From: Mycolicibacterium sp. CR10
GTDB lineage: Bacteria; Actinomycetota; Actinomycetes; Mycobacteriales; Mycobacteriaceae
NCBI RefSeq assembly: GCF_005222675.1
Contig: NZ_STGE01000006.1
Location: 62,001 to 126,000 of the forward strand
Length of the DNA: 64,000 bases
Direction of reading: 5' to 3'
The translations under genes were made by a program, and so were the position numbers. Every line of letters begins with the position of its first letter. The first letter of the stretch is position 1. Below the pieces are notes generated by a model. It was not told the origin of the DNA. It worked only from the letters and a program-made list of their open reading frames with translations, and ran no database searches. Below, piece by piece: positions 8,882 through 17,277 of this stretch.

Positions 8882-9766
8882 ATGACGGAACCCGGGACCC
8901 CACGTGTGGCGGTCTACCTCGACTTCGACAACATCGTGATCTCGCGGTATGACCAGGTGAACGGGCGCAACTCGTTTCAGCGCGATAAAGCCAAGGGCCT
9001 CGACGAGCATCCGGAGCGGCTCGAGCGCGCCACCGTGGACGTCGGTGCCGTCATCGACTTCGCCTCCTCCTTCGGCACTCTGGTGTTGACCCGCGCCTAC
9101 GCCGACTGGTCGGCCGACGTCAACGCCGGATACCGCGGACAGTTGGTGGGGCGCGCGGTCGATCTGGTGCAGCTGTTCCCCGCCGCCGCGTACGGCAAGA
9201 ACGGTGCCGACATCCGGCTGGCCGTCGACACCGTCGAGGACATGTTCCGGCTGCCCGACCTCACCCACGTGGTGATCGTGGCGGGCGATTCCGACTACAT
9301 CGCGCTCGCGCAGCGGTGCAAACGTCTGGGCCGCTACGTGGTGGGTATCGGCGTCGCCGGGTCCTCGAGCCGCGCGCTGGCAGCGGCGTGCGACGAGTTC
9401 GTCACCTACGACGCGCTGCCCGGCATTCCGGTGTTCGAACCGGCACCGGCCACCGACGACAAACCTGCGCCGCGGAAGCGGACGGGGCGAACGAAAACGA
9501 CCCCCGAGGATCCCGAACCGCCCGACCCGCAGGCGGCGGCCACCGGGTTGCTGACCCGCGCGCTGCGCATCGGACTGGAAAAGGACGACGTGGACTGGCT
9601 GCACAACTCCGCGGTGAAGGCGCAGATGAAGCGCATGGACCCGTCGTTCAGCGAGAAGCCTTTGGGGTTCAAGTCTTTCAGCGACTTCCTACGGTCGCGC
9701 GCGGATGTGGTGGAACTGGACGAGAGTTCGACCACCCGGATGGTGCGACTGCGCGACAAGGCCTGA
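8882..9766 (+). CDS. NYN domain protein with C-terminal OST-HTH/LOTUS domain
   Basis: Residues about 8-160 form a NYN (PIN-like) nuclease domain: VAVYLDFDNI at the start, VDTVEDMF in the middle and VIVAGDSDYIALAQ, which supply the conserved acidic residues that bind metal. A linker rich in Pro, Lys and Thr follows, then residues about 220-294 resemble an OST-HTH/LOTUS domain (LHNSAVKAQMKRMDPSF, FKSFSDFLRS), a fold linked to RNA binding. The family is expected to cut or bind RNA; the target is unknown. The start at 8882 puts the first strand at the N-terminus; GTG 8855 or ATG 8864 are possible alternatives. Confidence 0.85.
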   Translation: MTEPGTPRVAVYLDFDNIVISRYDQVNGRNSFQRDKAKGLDEHPERLERATVDVGAVIDFASSFGTLVLTRAYADWSADVNAGYRGQLVGRAVDLVQLFPAAAYGKNGADIRLAVDTVEDMFRLPDLTHVVIVAGDSDYIALAQRCKRLGRYVVGIGVAGSSSRALAAACDEFVTYDALPGIPVFEPAPATDDKPAPRKRTGRTKTTPEDPEPPDPQAAATGLLTRALRIGLEKDDVDWLHNSAVKAQMKRMDPSFSEKPLGFKSFSDFLRSRADVVELDESSTTRMVRLRDKA

Positions 9767-9780
9767 CGCGCACCAACCAA

Positions 9781-10710
9781 TCAATCGACCTGCCGGTACC
9801 ACGCGATCACGTACACCACCATCGCGGAGACCAGGGCGACGATCACCCACAGCACGAGGCCGACGTCGATCCACGCGCCCGGCGGCGGGGCCCCCGGCAG
9901 AATGTTGCGAAGCGGAACAGTGGCGAACAGCATCGCCGCGTACCAGGTGAGGAACGGCATCTGGAATTCTTTCCGCCGCGTGACCACCTGGAACGCCGTG
10001 AACAACGCCAGCGTCGGCAAGGTGATCAGCACGATACAGATGCCGAGATCGAACGCCAGCGGGCCGAGGGCACGCTTCAGCGTGATCTTCTCCGCCTCAT
10101 CGCCTGCCGGCGACTGCGACATCGCCGACGGAGGCGCGGAGGCACTGGAGATGTCCCACCCCTGGATCGCGGCCGCCACTTCGACGCGGGCCGGCAGGAA
10201 CTCCCGCTCCTCGCCGGAGCCGACGAGCACGTCGGCGCTGATCGCATCGGTGGTGTAGGAATCGAACGGCCACGTCGTCGGATCGCCGCTGACATCCATC
10301 GTGGTGGCGACCTCGGCGGGTGCTTCGCCCGCCGGGAACTTGATGTCTCCCAAGGTGTTCCACGGATACAGTCGGACCGACAGGTCGGTGTTCAGCACGT
10401 CGAGGCGCTCATCGGTCAGGCCGTCCTCGGGGATGACGAGGACCTTGACATCGACCTTGTTCTCCACGGTGCGAATGGATCCGATGGTCACCAGCACCAC
10501 GGTCTCGGAGCCATCACCTTCGTCCGCACCGTCCAGCTCGCGGGACGAGCCGGAGAACCACCAGTAGGCGAACAACGATCCCGCGTAGAGGACCGCGACC
10601 ACTAGAGCGATGACGGCGCCGACAACGACACGCTTGCCCGACGACTTCGGCTCCGGCGCGCCGTGGCGCGTGCGTTCCGGACTTGCCGGCTCCGACGTTG
10701 GCTGCGACAT
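9781..10710 (-). CDS. DUF4436 family membrane protein
   Basis: This 309-residue protein has one N-terminal membrane segment (VVVGAVIALVVAVLYAGSLF), an extracytoplasmic domain of about 180 residues, and three membrane segments in the C-terminal third, ending with a tryptophan- and tyrosine-rich tail. The layout and sequence match DUF4436 proteins, which are common in mycobacteria and of unknown function. It is transcribed away from the KmtR-like regulator gene and faces the NYN gene with a 14-bp gap. No catalytic motif is visible. Confidence 0.82.
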   Translation of the reverse strand: MSQPTSEPASPERTRHGAPEPKSSGKRVVVGAVIALVVAVLYAGSLFAYWWFSGSSRELDGADEGDGSETVVLVTIGSIRTVENKVDVKVLVIPEDGLTDERLDVLNTDLSVRLYPWNTLGDIKFPAGEAPAEVATTMDVSGDPTTWPFDSYTTDAISADVLVGSGEEREFLPARVEVAAAIQGWDISSASAPPSAMSQSPAGDEAEKITLKRALGPLAFDLGICIVLITLPTLALFTAFQVVTRRKEFQMPFLTWYAAMLFATVPLRNILPGAPPPGAWIDVGLVLWVIVALVSAMVVYVIAWYRQVD

Positions 10711-10814
10711 CGCGCACCTCCCCCGGCGAATTATTACGGATGCGTCAGAACCTGGTGTGTCGAATGAGCAAACAAGATCAGCCGGCCCGACGGATCGTGG
10801 ACTACTATCTGCGT

Positions 10815-11213
10815 ATGAATGCAGGTACTGCAGCAGAGCGACTCGACGACGATCAGGCCAACCTGATGGTCGAGGTGTTCCGGATGCTGGCCGACCCCAC
10901 CCGCATCCAGGTGCTGTGGGCCCTGACCGGTTCGGAGTACTCGGTCAACGAACTCGCCGAGCGGGTGAGCAAGCCCGCGCCGTCGGTTTCTCAGCATCTG
11001 GCGAAGTTGCGGATGGCGCGACTGGTGCGCACCCGCCGGTCGGGCACCACCATCTTCTACAGCCTGGAGAACGAGCACGTGCGCCAACTGGTGACCGATG
11101 CGGTGTTCAACGCCGAACACGCCGGACCCGGGGTGCCCCCGCACCACCGCCATGACCCCGCGCTGCGTGCCGTCGCCACCCGGAGCGCTTCCCGGAAGGC
11201 GGACCATCGATGA
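10815..11213 (+). CDS. kmtR: Nickel/cobalt-sensing ArsR/SmtB-family repressor, KmtR type
   Basis: The protein is 132 residues from the ATG at 10815 and has a winged-helix domain (VNELAERVSKPAPSVSQHLA, LVRTRRSGTTIFYSL). The metal ligands known for M. tuberculosis KmtR (His88, Glu101, His102, His110, His111) are present at exactly the same numbers, which also supports this start over the ATG at 10764. KmtR represses a cation diffusion facilitator gene and releases DNA on binding Ni(II) or Co(II). Here the target exporter follows directly with a 4-bp overlap, whereas in M. tuberculosis the two genes are unlinked. Function is inferred from the family. Confidence 0.88.
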   Translation: MNAGTAAERLDDDQANLMVEVFRMLADPTRIQVLWALTGSEYSVNELAERVSKPAPSVSQHLAKLRMARLVRTRRSGTTIFYSLENEHVRQLVTDAVFNAEHAGPGVPPHHRHDPALRAVATRSASRKADHR

Positions 11214-12256
11214 GCGGCCACCACCTTCATCACGACCACAGCCACGAACACGACCACAACCACGACCATCCGAAAGGCCTGCGCGGCGCGGTGTCCGAGA
11301 TCTTCGCCCCGCACTCCCACGACTCCGCCGACAGCGTCGACAGCGCGCTCGAGTCCAGTGCGGCCGGTATTCGCGCCGTCAAGATCAGCCTGTTGGTGCT
11401 CGGGCTGACGGCCGTCGCCCAGGTCGTCATCGTGGTCGTGTCGGGGTCGGTCGCGTTGGCCGCCGACACCATTCACAACTTCTCGGATGCGCTGACCGCG
11501 GTACCACTGTGGATCGCGTTCGCACTGGGCACGAAGGCGGCGACTCGGCGATACACCTACGGGTTCGGCAGGGTCGAGGACCTGGCCGGGGTGTTTGTCG
11601 TCGCGATGATCGCGTTGTCGGCGGTGGTCGCCGGCTACGAAGCCGTGATGCGACTGTTGCACCCTCAACCCGTCGAGCACCTCGGGTGGGTGGCGCTGGC
11701 CGGACTACTCGGCTTCATCGGCAACGAATGGGTCGCGCTGTACCGGATCCGGGTCGGACGCAAGATCGGGTCCGCCGCCCTCGTCGCCGACGGATTGCAT
11801 GCCCGCACAGATGGTTTCACCTCTCTGGCCGTGCTGTTCTCCGCCGGTGGCGTCGCACTGGGGTTCCCGCTCGCCGACCCGATCATCGGGCTGGTCATCA
11901 CGGCGGCGATCCTGGCAGTGCTCCGCACCGCGGTCCGCGATGTGTTCCGTCGCCTGTTGGACGGCGTGGAGCCGAAGTTCGTCGACGCCGCCGAATCGAC
12001 GCTCGCCGCCCGTCCCGGTGTCCGCTCGGTGCGCAGCGTACGGATGCGCTGGATCGGGCATCACCTGCACGCCGACGCCGAACTCGACGTCGATCCCACA
12101 CTGAGTCTGGCGCAGGCCCATCGCATCGCCCACGACGCCGAACACGACCTGATCCACGCCGTCCCGAAACTCACCACAGCGCTCATTCACGCCTACCCCG
12201 CCGACGACGCACACCACGGACCGCAGGGCCCGGGAGGGGCCGCGACCACCTCGTGA
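11210..12256 (+). CDS. Cation diffusion facilitator (metal exporter), KmtR-regulated type
   Basis: The 348-residue protein begins with a histidine-rich tail (HHLHHDHSHEHDHNHDHP) and has six membrane segments. The two CDF metal-site motifs are visible: HNFSD in the second helix and HARTD in the fifth. The C-terminal cytoplasmic domain (VEPKFVDAAESTLAARPGV, LHADAELDVD) is typical. It should export divalent metals such as Co, Ni or Zn in exchange for protons. The start overlaps the kmtR-like stop (ATGA), so both are co-translated and the exporter is presumably induced by the metals KmtR senses. It resembles M. tuberculosis Rv2025c. Confidence 0.92.
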   Translation: MSGHHLHHDHSHEHDHNHDHPKGLRGAVSEIFAPHSHDSADSVDSALESSAAGIRAVKISLLVLGLTAVAQVVIVVVSGSVALAADTIHNFSDALTAVPLWIAFALGTKAATRRYTYGFGRVEDLAGVFVVAMIALSAVVAGYEAVMRLLHPQPVEHLGWVALAGLLGFIGNEWVALYRIRVGRKIGSAALVADGLHARTDGFTSLAVLFSAGGVALGFPLADPIIGLVITAAILAVLRTAVRDVFRRLLDGVEPKFVDAAESTLAARPGVRSVRSVRMRWIGHHLHADAELDVDPTLSLAQAHRIAHDAEHDLIHAVPKLTTALIHAYPADDAHHGPQGPGGAATTS

Positions 12257-12387
12257 GCCGGTCCGTGTACTCGAATCGCTGTGGGGTACCCACAGCAGGG
12301 GTCGCGACGTGAGTAACGCAACTGACGCGGTTGTGACCGTCGACTTCTGTAACGATGGGCTGATCTGGTCCAGAGGAGACACTGCAC

Positions 12388-13278
12388 ATGACCGAGTTGA
12401 AGTATCTGGAGTTGCACGGCGACCGCGTGGCCTACCGGGATGCCGGTAGCGGCGACGAGGCGCTGCTGCTGATCCACGGGATGGCGGGAAGTTCGGACAC
12501 GTGGCGCGCCGTGATCCCCCAGTTGTCCAAGAAGTACCGCGTCGTCGCACCGGACCTGCTGGGACACGGTCAGTCCGCCAAACCCAGGAGCGACTACTCC
12601 CTCGGCGCGTTCGCGGTGTGGCTCAGGGATCTTCTCGACGAGCTCGGCGTCTCGCGTGCCACGGTCATCGGCCAATCGCTGGGCGGCGGGGTGGCGATGC
12701 AGTTCGTTTACCAACATCCCGATTACTGCCAGCGGCTGGTGTTGATCAGCAGCGGGGGCCTCGGCCCGGATGTCGGCTGGACCCTACGCCTGCTGTCAGC
12801 TCCGGGCGCCGAGCTGCTCCTGCCCGCGATCGCGCCGCCCCCGGTGGTCAACGCAGGCAACAAGCTGCGCTCGTGGCTCTCCAAGGGCGGCATCCAGTCA
12901 CCGCGCGGCGCCGAGATGTGGAGTGCCTATTCGTCGCTGTCGGACTCGCAGACACGCCAGGCTTTCCTGCGGACGCTGCGGTCGGTGGTCGACTACCGCG
13001 GGCAGTCGGTCAGCGCCCTGAATCGGCTGCACCTGACATCGGAGCTGCCGACCATGGTCATCTGGGGTGATCGGGATGCCATCATTCCCATCGACCACGG
13101 CTACGCCCTGCAGCAGGCGCGTCCGGGAACCCGCCTCGAGGTGTTGGAGGGCGTGGGTCACTTCCCCCACGTCGAACGGCCCAGCGAGGTCGCGGACCTC
13201 CTCGACGACTTCATCACCACCACGGGCCAGTTCCCCGGCGCTGTCGCCCCGCCCGCAGTGGAGCAACCCAGGGAGTAG
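12388..13278 (+). CDS. Alpha/beta hydrolase
   Basis: The 296-residue protein has the oxyanion motif LLIHGMAGSS, the nucleophile elbow GQSLGGG, an acid residue in WGDRDAIIP and the catalytic histidine in GVGHFPHVE, the full serine hydrolase triad of the alpha/beta fold. It resembles the mycobacterial hydrolase Rv2715. There is no signal peptide, so it is cytosolic. The start ATG follows an AGAGGAGA ribosome binding site. It sits 9 bp before the YkvA-like gene and is probably co-transcribed with it. The substrate is unknown. Confidence 0.9.
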   Translation: MTELKYLELHGDRVAYRDAGSGDEALLLIHGMAGSSDTWRAVIPQLSKKYRVVAPDLLGHGQSAKPRSDYSLGAFAVWLRDLLDELGVSRATVIGQSLGGGVAMQFVYQHPDYCQRLVLISSGGLGPDVGWTLRLLSAPGAELLLPAIAPPPVVNAGNKLRSWLSKGGIQSPRGAEMWSAYSSLSDSQTRQAFLRTLRSVVDYRGQSVSALNRLHLTSELPTMVIWGDRDAIIPIDHGYALQQARPGTRLEVLEGVGHFPHVERPSEVADLLDDFITTTGQFPGAVAPPAVEQPRE

Positions 13279-13287
13279 CTGCCCACA

Positions 13288-13719
13288 ATGTGGTCGGACT
13301 GGTGGTCGATCCCACTCGGTGTCATTTTGGGCTTCACAGTCATCTGGGTTGGGCTCGTCGTCGCCCTCTGGATCGCCACACCCGACGAGACCGGGTTGCG
13401 TGTGACTGCTCGTCTGCTTCCCGACTTGCTTCGCCTCCTCAAGCGCGTCGCCGGGGACCCCACCGCGTCGCGCGGAATCCGGATTCGGGTCGCTCTACTC
13501 CTCGGCTACCTGGCGATGCCAATCGACCTGATCCCGGACTTCATCCCGGTCATTGGATACGCCGACGACGCGGTGATCGTCGCGCTCGTGCTGCGGTCGG
13601 TGGCCCGCACCGCGGGCACCGAAAAACTGGCCGAGCACTGGCCTGGAACGCCTGACGGGCTGGGTGCGCTACTTCGACTCTGCAGACTCCCTGCGGCACC
13701 GTCTGCCAGCGACGACTGA
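13288..13719 (+). CDS. YkvA/DUF1232 family small membrane protein
   Basis: This 143-residue protein has an N-terminal membrane segment (LGVILGFTVIWVGLVVALWI) and the DUF1232 core LLGYLAMPIDLIPDFIPVIG followed by YADDAVIVALVL, the signature of YkvA-like proteins. The family is widespread and its function is unknown. It follows the hydrolase gene after 9 bp. Confidence 0.85.
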   Translation: MWSDWWSIPLGVILGFTVIWVGLVVALWIATPDETGLRVTARLLPDLLRLLKRVAGDPTASRGIRIRVALLLGYLAMPIDLIPDFIPVIGYADDAVIVALVLRSVARTAGTEKLAEHWPGTPDGLGALLRLCRLPAAPSASDD

Positions 13720-13803
13720 CTGTTGAATGTGGGCGCTCATTTGTCGGGCGTGTAAGTTCCCCATGACGTCACGACTCGGTAACGCAGGAGATGGAGGTGT
13801 GTC

Positions 13804-14538
13804 GTGCTGATTCGTCTCCTTGCTCTGTCAGTCGGCTGGCTGTTGATGAGTGGGCTCGCCGCGCCTGCGGCATCGGCGCAGCCCGATGTCGAACCGGTCG
13901 TGGTGGAAGCGCCGGCCGCCGACGCGGCCCTCCCCCCAACCGACCCCATCGCCGAGGGCGTGGTGGTATCGCCGCCTCCCGCGACGACCACCAGCCCGGA
14001 CGGCTGGACACTGACCGTGGGCGCCAAGGATGAGACTCAGCGGACGATCGCGCCGTTGACGACGGCGCTGTCGACGCGCGAGTACGAGGTCGGCGGCACC
14101 TATACCGGATCTATGACAGGCCCGGAAGAGGACAAACCGCCGCGCGGTGTGCTCGAGGTGGGCTATCAGATCGGCTGCGGCATCGACATGAGCACGTCCA
14201 ACGGCGTGTCACTGACCGGAACGGCGGGCATCACCCCGTCGATCGGAATCCTCGGGGTCGACACCATCGGGCCATTCCCGGAGGGCATCCTCCCGGGCGT
14301 CGCCGGCAACCTCGGTGGCGGCATCACCGTCGGCCTCAAGCCGGGAATGATCAACGTGGTCACGGTCACCCGGAAATCGTTCACCGGTGCCGACCCGTGG
14401 GTGATGGTCGACGGCTACCGCATCAAGATCGATGGCTGTGTCGGTGAGTCCTTCATCCGCTCGTATGCGGTTCTGAAACGCTCGACCCCTGAGTCCGACG
14501 CCATCCTGGCGTACTACGGCGAGACGAAGAAGGTCTAG
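13804..14538 (+). CDS. MspA-family porin
   Basis: The precursor is 244 residues and starts at a GTG preceded by GGAGGTG. A signal peptide ends near ASA/QPD (residue 25). After a Pro/Val/Ala-rich linker the mature part shows the MspA family pattern: DGWTLTVGAKDE, STREYEVGGTYTGSMTG, LEVGYQIGCGIDM and a C-terminal IKIDGCVGESFIRSYAVL segment. MspA proteins form octameric channels in the outer membrane for small hydrophilic solutes. This one belongs to a branch that differs from classical MspA in the vestibule and has two cysteines. The family is typical of fast-growing mycobacteria and absent from the tubercle bacillus. Confidence 0.88.
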   Translation: MLIRLLALSVGWLLMSGLAAPAASAQPDVEPVVVEAPAADAALPPTDPIAEGVVVSPPPATTTSPDGWTLTVGAKDETQRTIAPLTTALSTREYEVGGTYTGSMTGPEEDKPPRGVLEVGYQIGCGIDMSTSNGVSLTGTAGITPSIGILGVDTIGPFPEGILPGVAGNLGGGITVGLKPGMINVVTVTRKSFTGADPWVMVDGYRIKIDGCVGESFIRSYAVLKRSTPESDAILAYYGETKKV

Positions 14539-14711
14539 GGAACAACCGCGACGGCGACGGGCTCAGTTAACAAGTAGTCCCACGAAACTGACTGTCCAGC
14601 CATATGCTGGGTCGGCCGACGATCCAGGGGGCGGGGCATGGCTGGACCACGAATCGGTGATGCGCGCCCCGCCGGACCTTCACTCGCGGCGACGATATCG
14701 CCGAGCCCGCG

Positions 14712-15422
14712 GTGACGCAGACGGCGTCGGTGAAGCTGCGACGAGCACTGCGCCTCGCTGGGATGCGCCCTCTACCCCGCCCGCGCCCCCGCACCGTCGA
14801 ACTGCGCGGCAAGAGGATCCTGCTGACAGGAGCGTCGTCGGGTATCGGCGAAGTCGCTGCGGAAAAGCTTGCGGCCCAAGGCGCCACGGTGATCGTCGTC
14901 GCGCGCCGCGAGCACCTGCTGGCCCAGGTGGTCGACAGGATCGTGGCGCAGGGCGGCGAAGCGATCGCGATGGCCACGAACCTGGCCGACATGGACGCCG
15001 TCGACGAACTGGTACAGCGCGTGGGGCAGGTCATCAATGTCTCCAGCTGGCGTGTAATGCCGGAGTCCTCACCGCTTTTCGGCGTGTACAACGCCTCGAA
15101 GGCTGCGCTGAGCGCCGTCAGCCGCGTCATCGACACCGAGTTGGCCGAATCTGGCGTCCACTCGACCACGATCTACTACCCGTTGGTGGCCACGCCGATG
15201 ATCGCGCCCACCCGTGCCTACGACGGGTTGGCTGCACTCAGCGCGGACGAGGCTGCCAATTGGATAGTCGATGCTGCCCGCACCCGGCCGGTACGGATTG
15301 CACCCCGCAAGACGCTGGCCCTCCGGGCGCTCGACATCGTGTCGCCTCGGCTGCTCAGCGACCTCATGATGCGCTCCACTCCCCCGGCAGCGCCAGACGA
15401 CGACGGCGGCAGTGACCGGTAA
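14712..15422 (+). CDS. Short-chain dehydrogenase with internal deletion (possibly inactive)
   Basis: The 236-residue reading frame starts as an SDR (LLTGASSGIG at residue 37) and ends as one (VINVSSW, YNASKAALS). The glycine motif and the active-site serine are only about 70 residues apart instead of the usual 125 or so, and the structural NNAG motif and helix alpha-E are missing. The text changes abruptly at VQRVG/QVINVSS, near 15026. This looks like an in-frame deletion of about 55 codons, so the enzyme may be inactive. The remaining sequence is intact and in frame. The gene overlaps the following transporter gene by 11 bp. Confidence 0.75.
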   Translation: MTQTASVKLRRALRLAGMRPLPRPRPRTVELRGKRILLTGASSGIGEVAAEKLAAQGATVIVVARREHLLAQVVDRIVAQGGEAIAMATNLADMDAVDELVQRVGQVINVSSWRVMPESSPLFGVYNASKAALSAVSRVIDTELAESGVHSTTIYYPLVATPMIAPTRAYDGLAALSADEAANWIVDAARTRPVRIAPRKTLALRALDIVSPRLLSDLMMRSTPPAAPDDDGGSDR

Positions 15423-16326
15423 ACAGGTCGGTCATCGACCCGAAAACCTCGGCCTGGGAGCGGTTCTCACCACGGCAGCGTTCTTCTGCGTCGCGTTGGT
15501 GGGCGCGCTGGCGAAGGTGTCGAACCAGTACACCTCGACTGGCGTTCTGCTGCTGTTCCAGAATGCGATCTGTTTTCTGTTCATCATTCCGGTGGCACTG
15601 CGCGGCGGATGGGCATCGCTGCGCACCGACAAGATCGGCCTGCACCTGTTGCGCGCAGCGACCGGCACCGCGTGCTGGTACGCGCTGTTCTTCGCGATCA
15701 CCCAGATACCTTTGGCCAACGCCACGCTGTTGACCTACAGCGCGCCCCTGTGGATGCCGCTCATCGCCTGGGCGGTGTCCCGCCAGCGGGTGTCCAGACC
15801 CACGTGGATCGGCGCGGGGGTCGGCTTCGCCGGGGTGATTCTGGTGTTGCAGCCCCAGGGGCACGGCTTCAGCATCGGCGAGATAGCCGCTCTCTCAGGG
15901 GCGTTGCTGTTGGCCGTCGCCATGATGTCGGTCCGATGGCTCGGCGCCACCGAGCCGGTCACCAGGATCCTCTTCTACTATTTTCTGCTCGCCACCCTCA
16001 TGTCCGTACCCATCGCCGCAGTCGACTGGGAACCGATACCCGCCCGGGCGTGGGTGTGGTTGGTCGGCCTCGGGTTGGCCCAGTTGTTCTCGCAGATTCT
16101 CATCGTGGTGGCCTACCGCTATGCGTCCGCGGAGAAGCTCGGGCCGTTCATCTACTCCGTGATCGTCTTCACCGCGGTGATCGACTGGATCGCCTGGGAC
16201 CACCCACCGACGCTGGTCATGTTCCTGGGGATGGCGCTGATCATCGGCGGCGGCCTGATCGCGGTTCGCGCAAAACTGCGCGCCCCGCAGGCACTTGCCA
16301 CTGCGCCTGAGGCAATTGATCCTTAA
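15412..16326 (+). CDS. EamA/DMT-family transporter
   Basis: The 304-residue protein has about ten membrane segments in two repeated halves, as in the drug/metabolite transporter (DMT, EamA) superfamily. Family-like stretches include YALFFAITQIPLANATLLTY in the first half and AYRYASAEKLGPFIYSVIVF in the second. These carriers usually export amino acids, nucleotides or other metabolites. It starts at a GTG inside the 3' end of the upstream SDR gene, which suggests translational coupling. The substrate is unknown. Confidence 0.88.
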   Translation: MTGKQVGHRPENLGLGAVLTTAAFFCVALVGALAKVSNQYTSTGVLLLFQNAICFLFIIPVALRGGWASLRTDKIGLHLLRAATGTACWYALFFAITQIPLANATLLTYSAPLWMPLIAWAVSRQRVSRPTWIGAGVGFAGVILVLQPQGHGFSIGEIAALSGALLLAVAMMSVRWLGATEPVTRILFYYFLLATLMSVPIAAVDWEPIPARAWVWLVGLGLAQLFSQILIVVAYRYASAEKLGPFIYSVIVFTAVIDWIAWDHPPTLVMFLGMALIIGGGLIAVRAKLRAPQALATAPEAIDP

Positions 16327-16376
16327 TGCGATCGCGGGAGAACCCGTCGGTCGCGACCACCGAACGGAGGCATTCT

Positions 16377-16808
16377 GTGACCGAGAGCATCGACGCCAGA
16401 TTCGGCGGGGTTCACCACCTGTCGTTGACCGTCACGGACCTCGAGGCAAGCATCGCGTGGTATCAGCGGGTGTTTCGAACCGAGCGTCTGGACCTCACAG
16501 TCCCGCATTACGGTCGGGAGGAGACGGGATACAGCGTCCTGTTGCCCGAACCGCGATCAGGCCTGATCTTCAGCTTGCACAGAAACACCGGCAATCGCGG
16601 TGAGCAGTTCGACGAGGCGCATACGGGGTTGGATCATGTGTCCTTCAGCGTGAATGGGCGGTCCGCATTGGAGGTCTGGGTCGCGTGGCTGGATGACTTA
16701 GGGATCAGCCACACAGGGATCGTCGACGAGACGGACCCGATCACCTACTCGACGGTGGTGTTCCGCGACCCGGACAATATTCAGCTCGAGTTCATAGCCA
16801 TGGACTGA
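16377..16808 (+). CDS. VOC (glyoxalase/dioxygenase) superfamily protein
   Basis: The 143-residue protein has paired beta-alpha-beta modules: GVHHLSLTVTDLEASIAWYQ at the start and GLDHVSFSVNG in the second half, ending in FRDPDNIQLEFIAMD. The metal-ligand type positions (His in VHHLSL, His in LDHVSF, Glu in QLEF) are present, so a metal-dependent lyase, isomerase or dioxygenase is likely. The GTG at 16377 is chosen because GGAGG lies 6 bases upstream; the ATG at 16326 adds 17 residues unlike the family. It follows the EamA gene and converges with arsC. Confidence 0.83.
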   Translation: MTESIDARFGGVHHLSLTVTDLEASIAWYQRVFRTERLDLTVPHYGREETGYSVLLPEPRSGLIFSLHRNTGNRGEQFDEAHTGLDHVSFSVNGRSALEVWVAWLDDLGISHTGIVDETDPITYSTVVFRDPDNIQLEFIAMD

Positions 16809-16842
16809 AAAAGCCTGCGTCCGTTCATGGCCCGCATCTGCC

Positions 16843-17277
16843 CTAGGCAGGGTCGGGCCCAGCGAGACGGGTCGCCAAAGAGGTGACTCGTCCAGCGATG
16901 TCGTCGCGGACAAGACGCATGCGTTCGATGCCGTCAATGCCCCGCGACGATGGCTCGTCGACATCCCACACCTCGACGGGGGTGTCACCCACGGATTCCA
17001 CCTGCGCTTGCGTGCCCACCACGACGACGAGGTCGACCGCAGAGATCAGCGCGTCGGTGAGTTGCGTGGGTTGGTGCGCGGTGACGTCGATCCCCATCTC
17101 GGCCATGACCTTGGCGCACATGTCGTTGCCCGCACCTTTGGCCCTGGTACCTGCCGACAACGCTGTGATCTGCGGAGTCGCGACGTGACGCATCAGGCCC
17201 TGCGCGATCACTGATTTACCGGCACTACTCACACACACGAACAGCACCGTGGATTGGGTGGGGGGCGCCGCTGTCAT
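16843..17277 (-). CDS. arsC: Arsenate reductase, mycothiol-dependent ArsC (LMW phosphatase fold)
   Basis: The 144-residue protein begins with a phosphatase-type loop LFVCVSSAGKSVIAQ. The loop ends in Gly-Lys-Ser rather than Gly-Arg-Ser, as I recall for the Corynebacterium arsenate-mycothiol transferases ArsC1/ArsC2. The C-terminal EVWDVDEPSSRG and GIERMRLVRDDIAGRV also match that group. These enzymes join arsenate to mycothiol, and mycoredoxin then reduces the adduct to arsenite. The product is handed to Acr3, whose gene overlaps upstream by 4 bp. The gene is the last of the arsR-acr3-arsC operon. Confidence 0.88.
   Translation of the reverse strand: MTAAPPTQSTVLFVCVSSAGKSVIAQGLMRHVATPQITALSAGTRAKGAGNDMCAKVMAEMGIDVTAHQPTQLTDALISAVDLVVVVGTQAQVESVGDTPVEVWDVDEPSSRGIDGIERMRLVRDDIAGRVTSLATRLAGPDPA

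Noticed and set aside
14596..14610. CCAGC/GCTGG hairpin after the porin gene as terminator
   Set aside because: A 5-bp stem is too weak in this GC-rich sequence to support a call.
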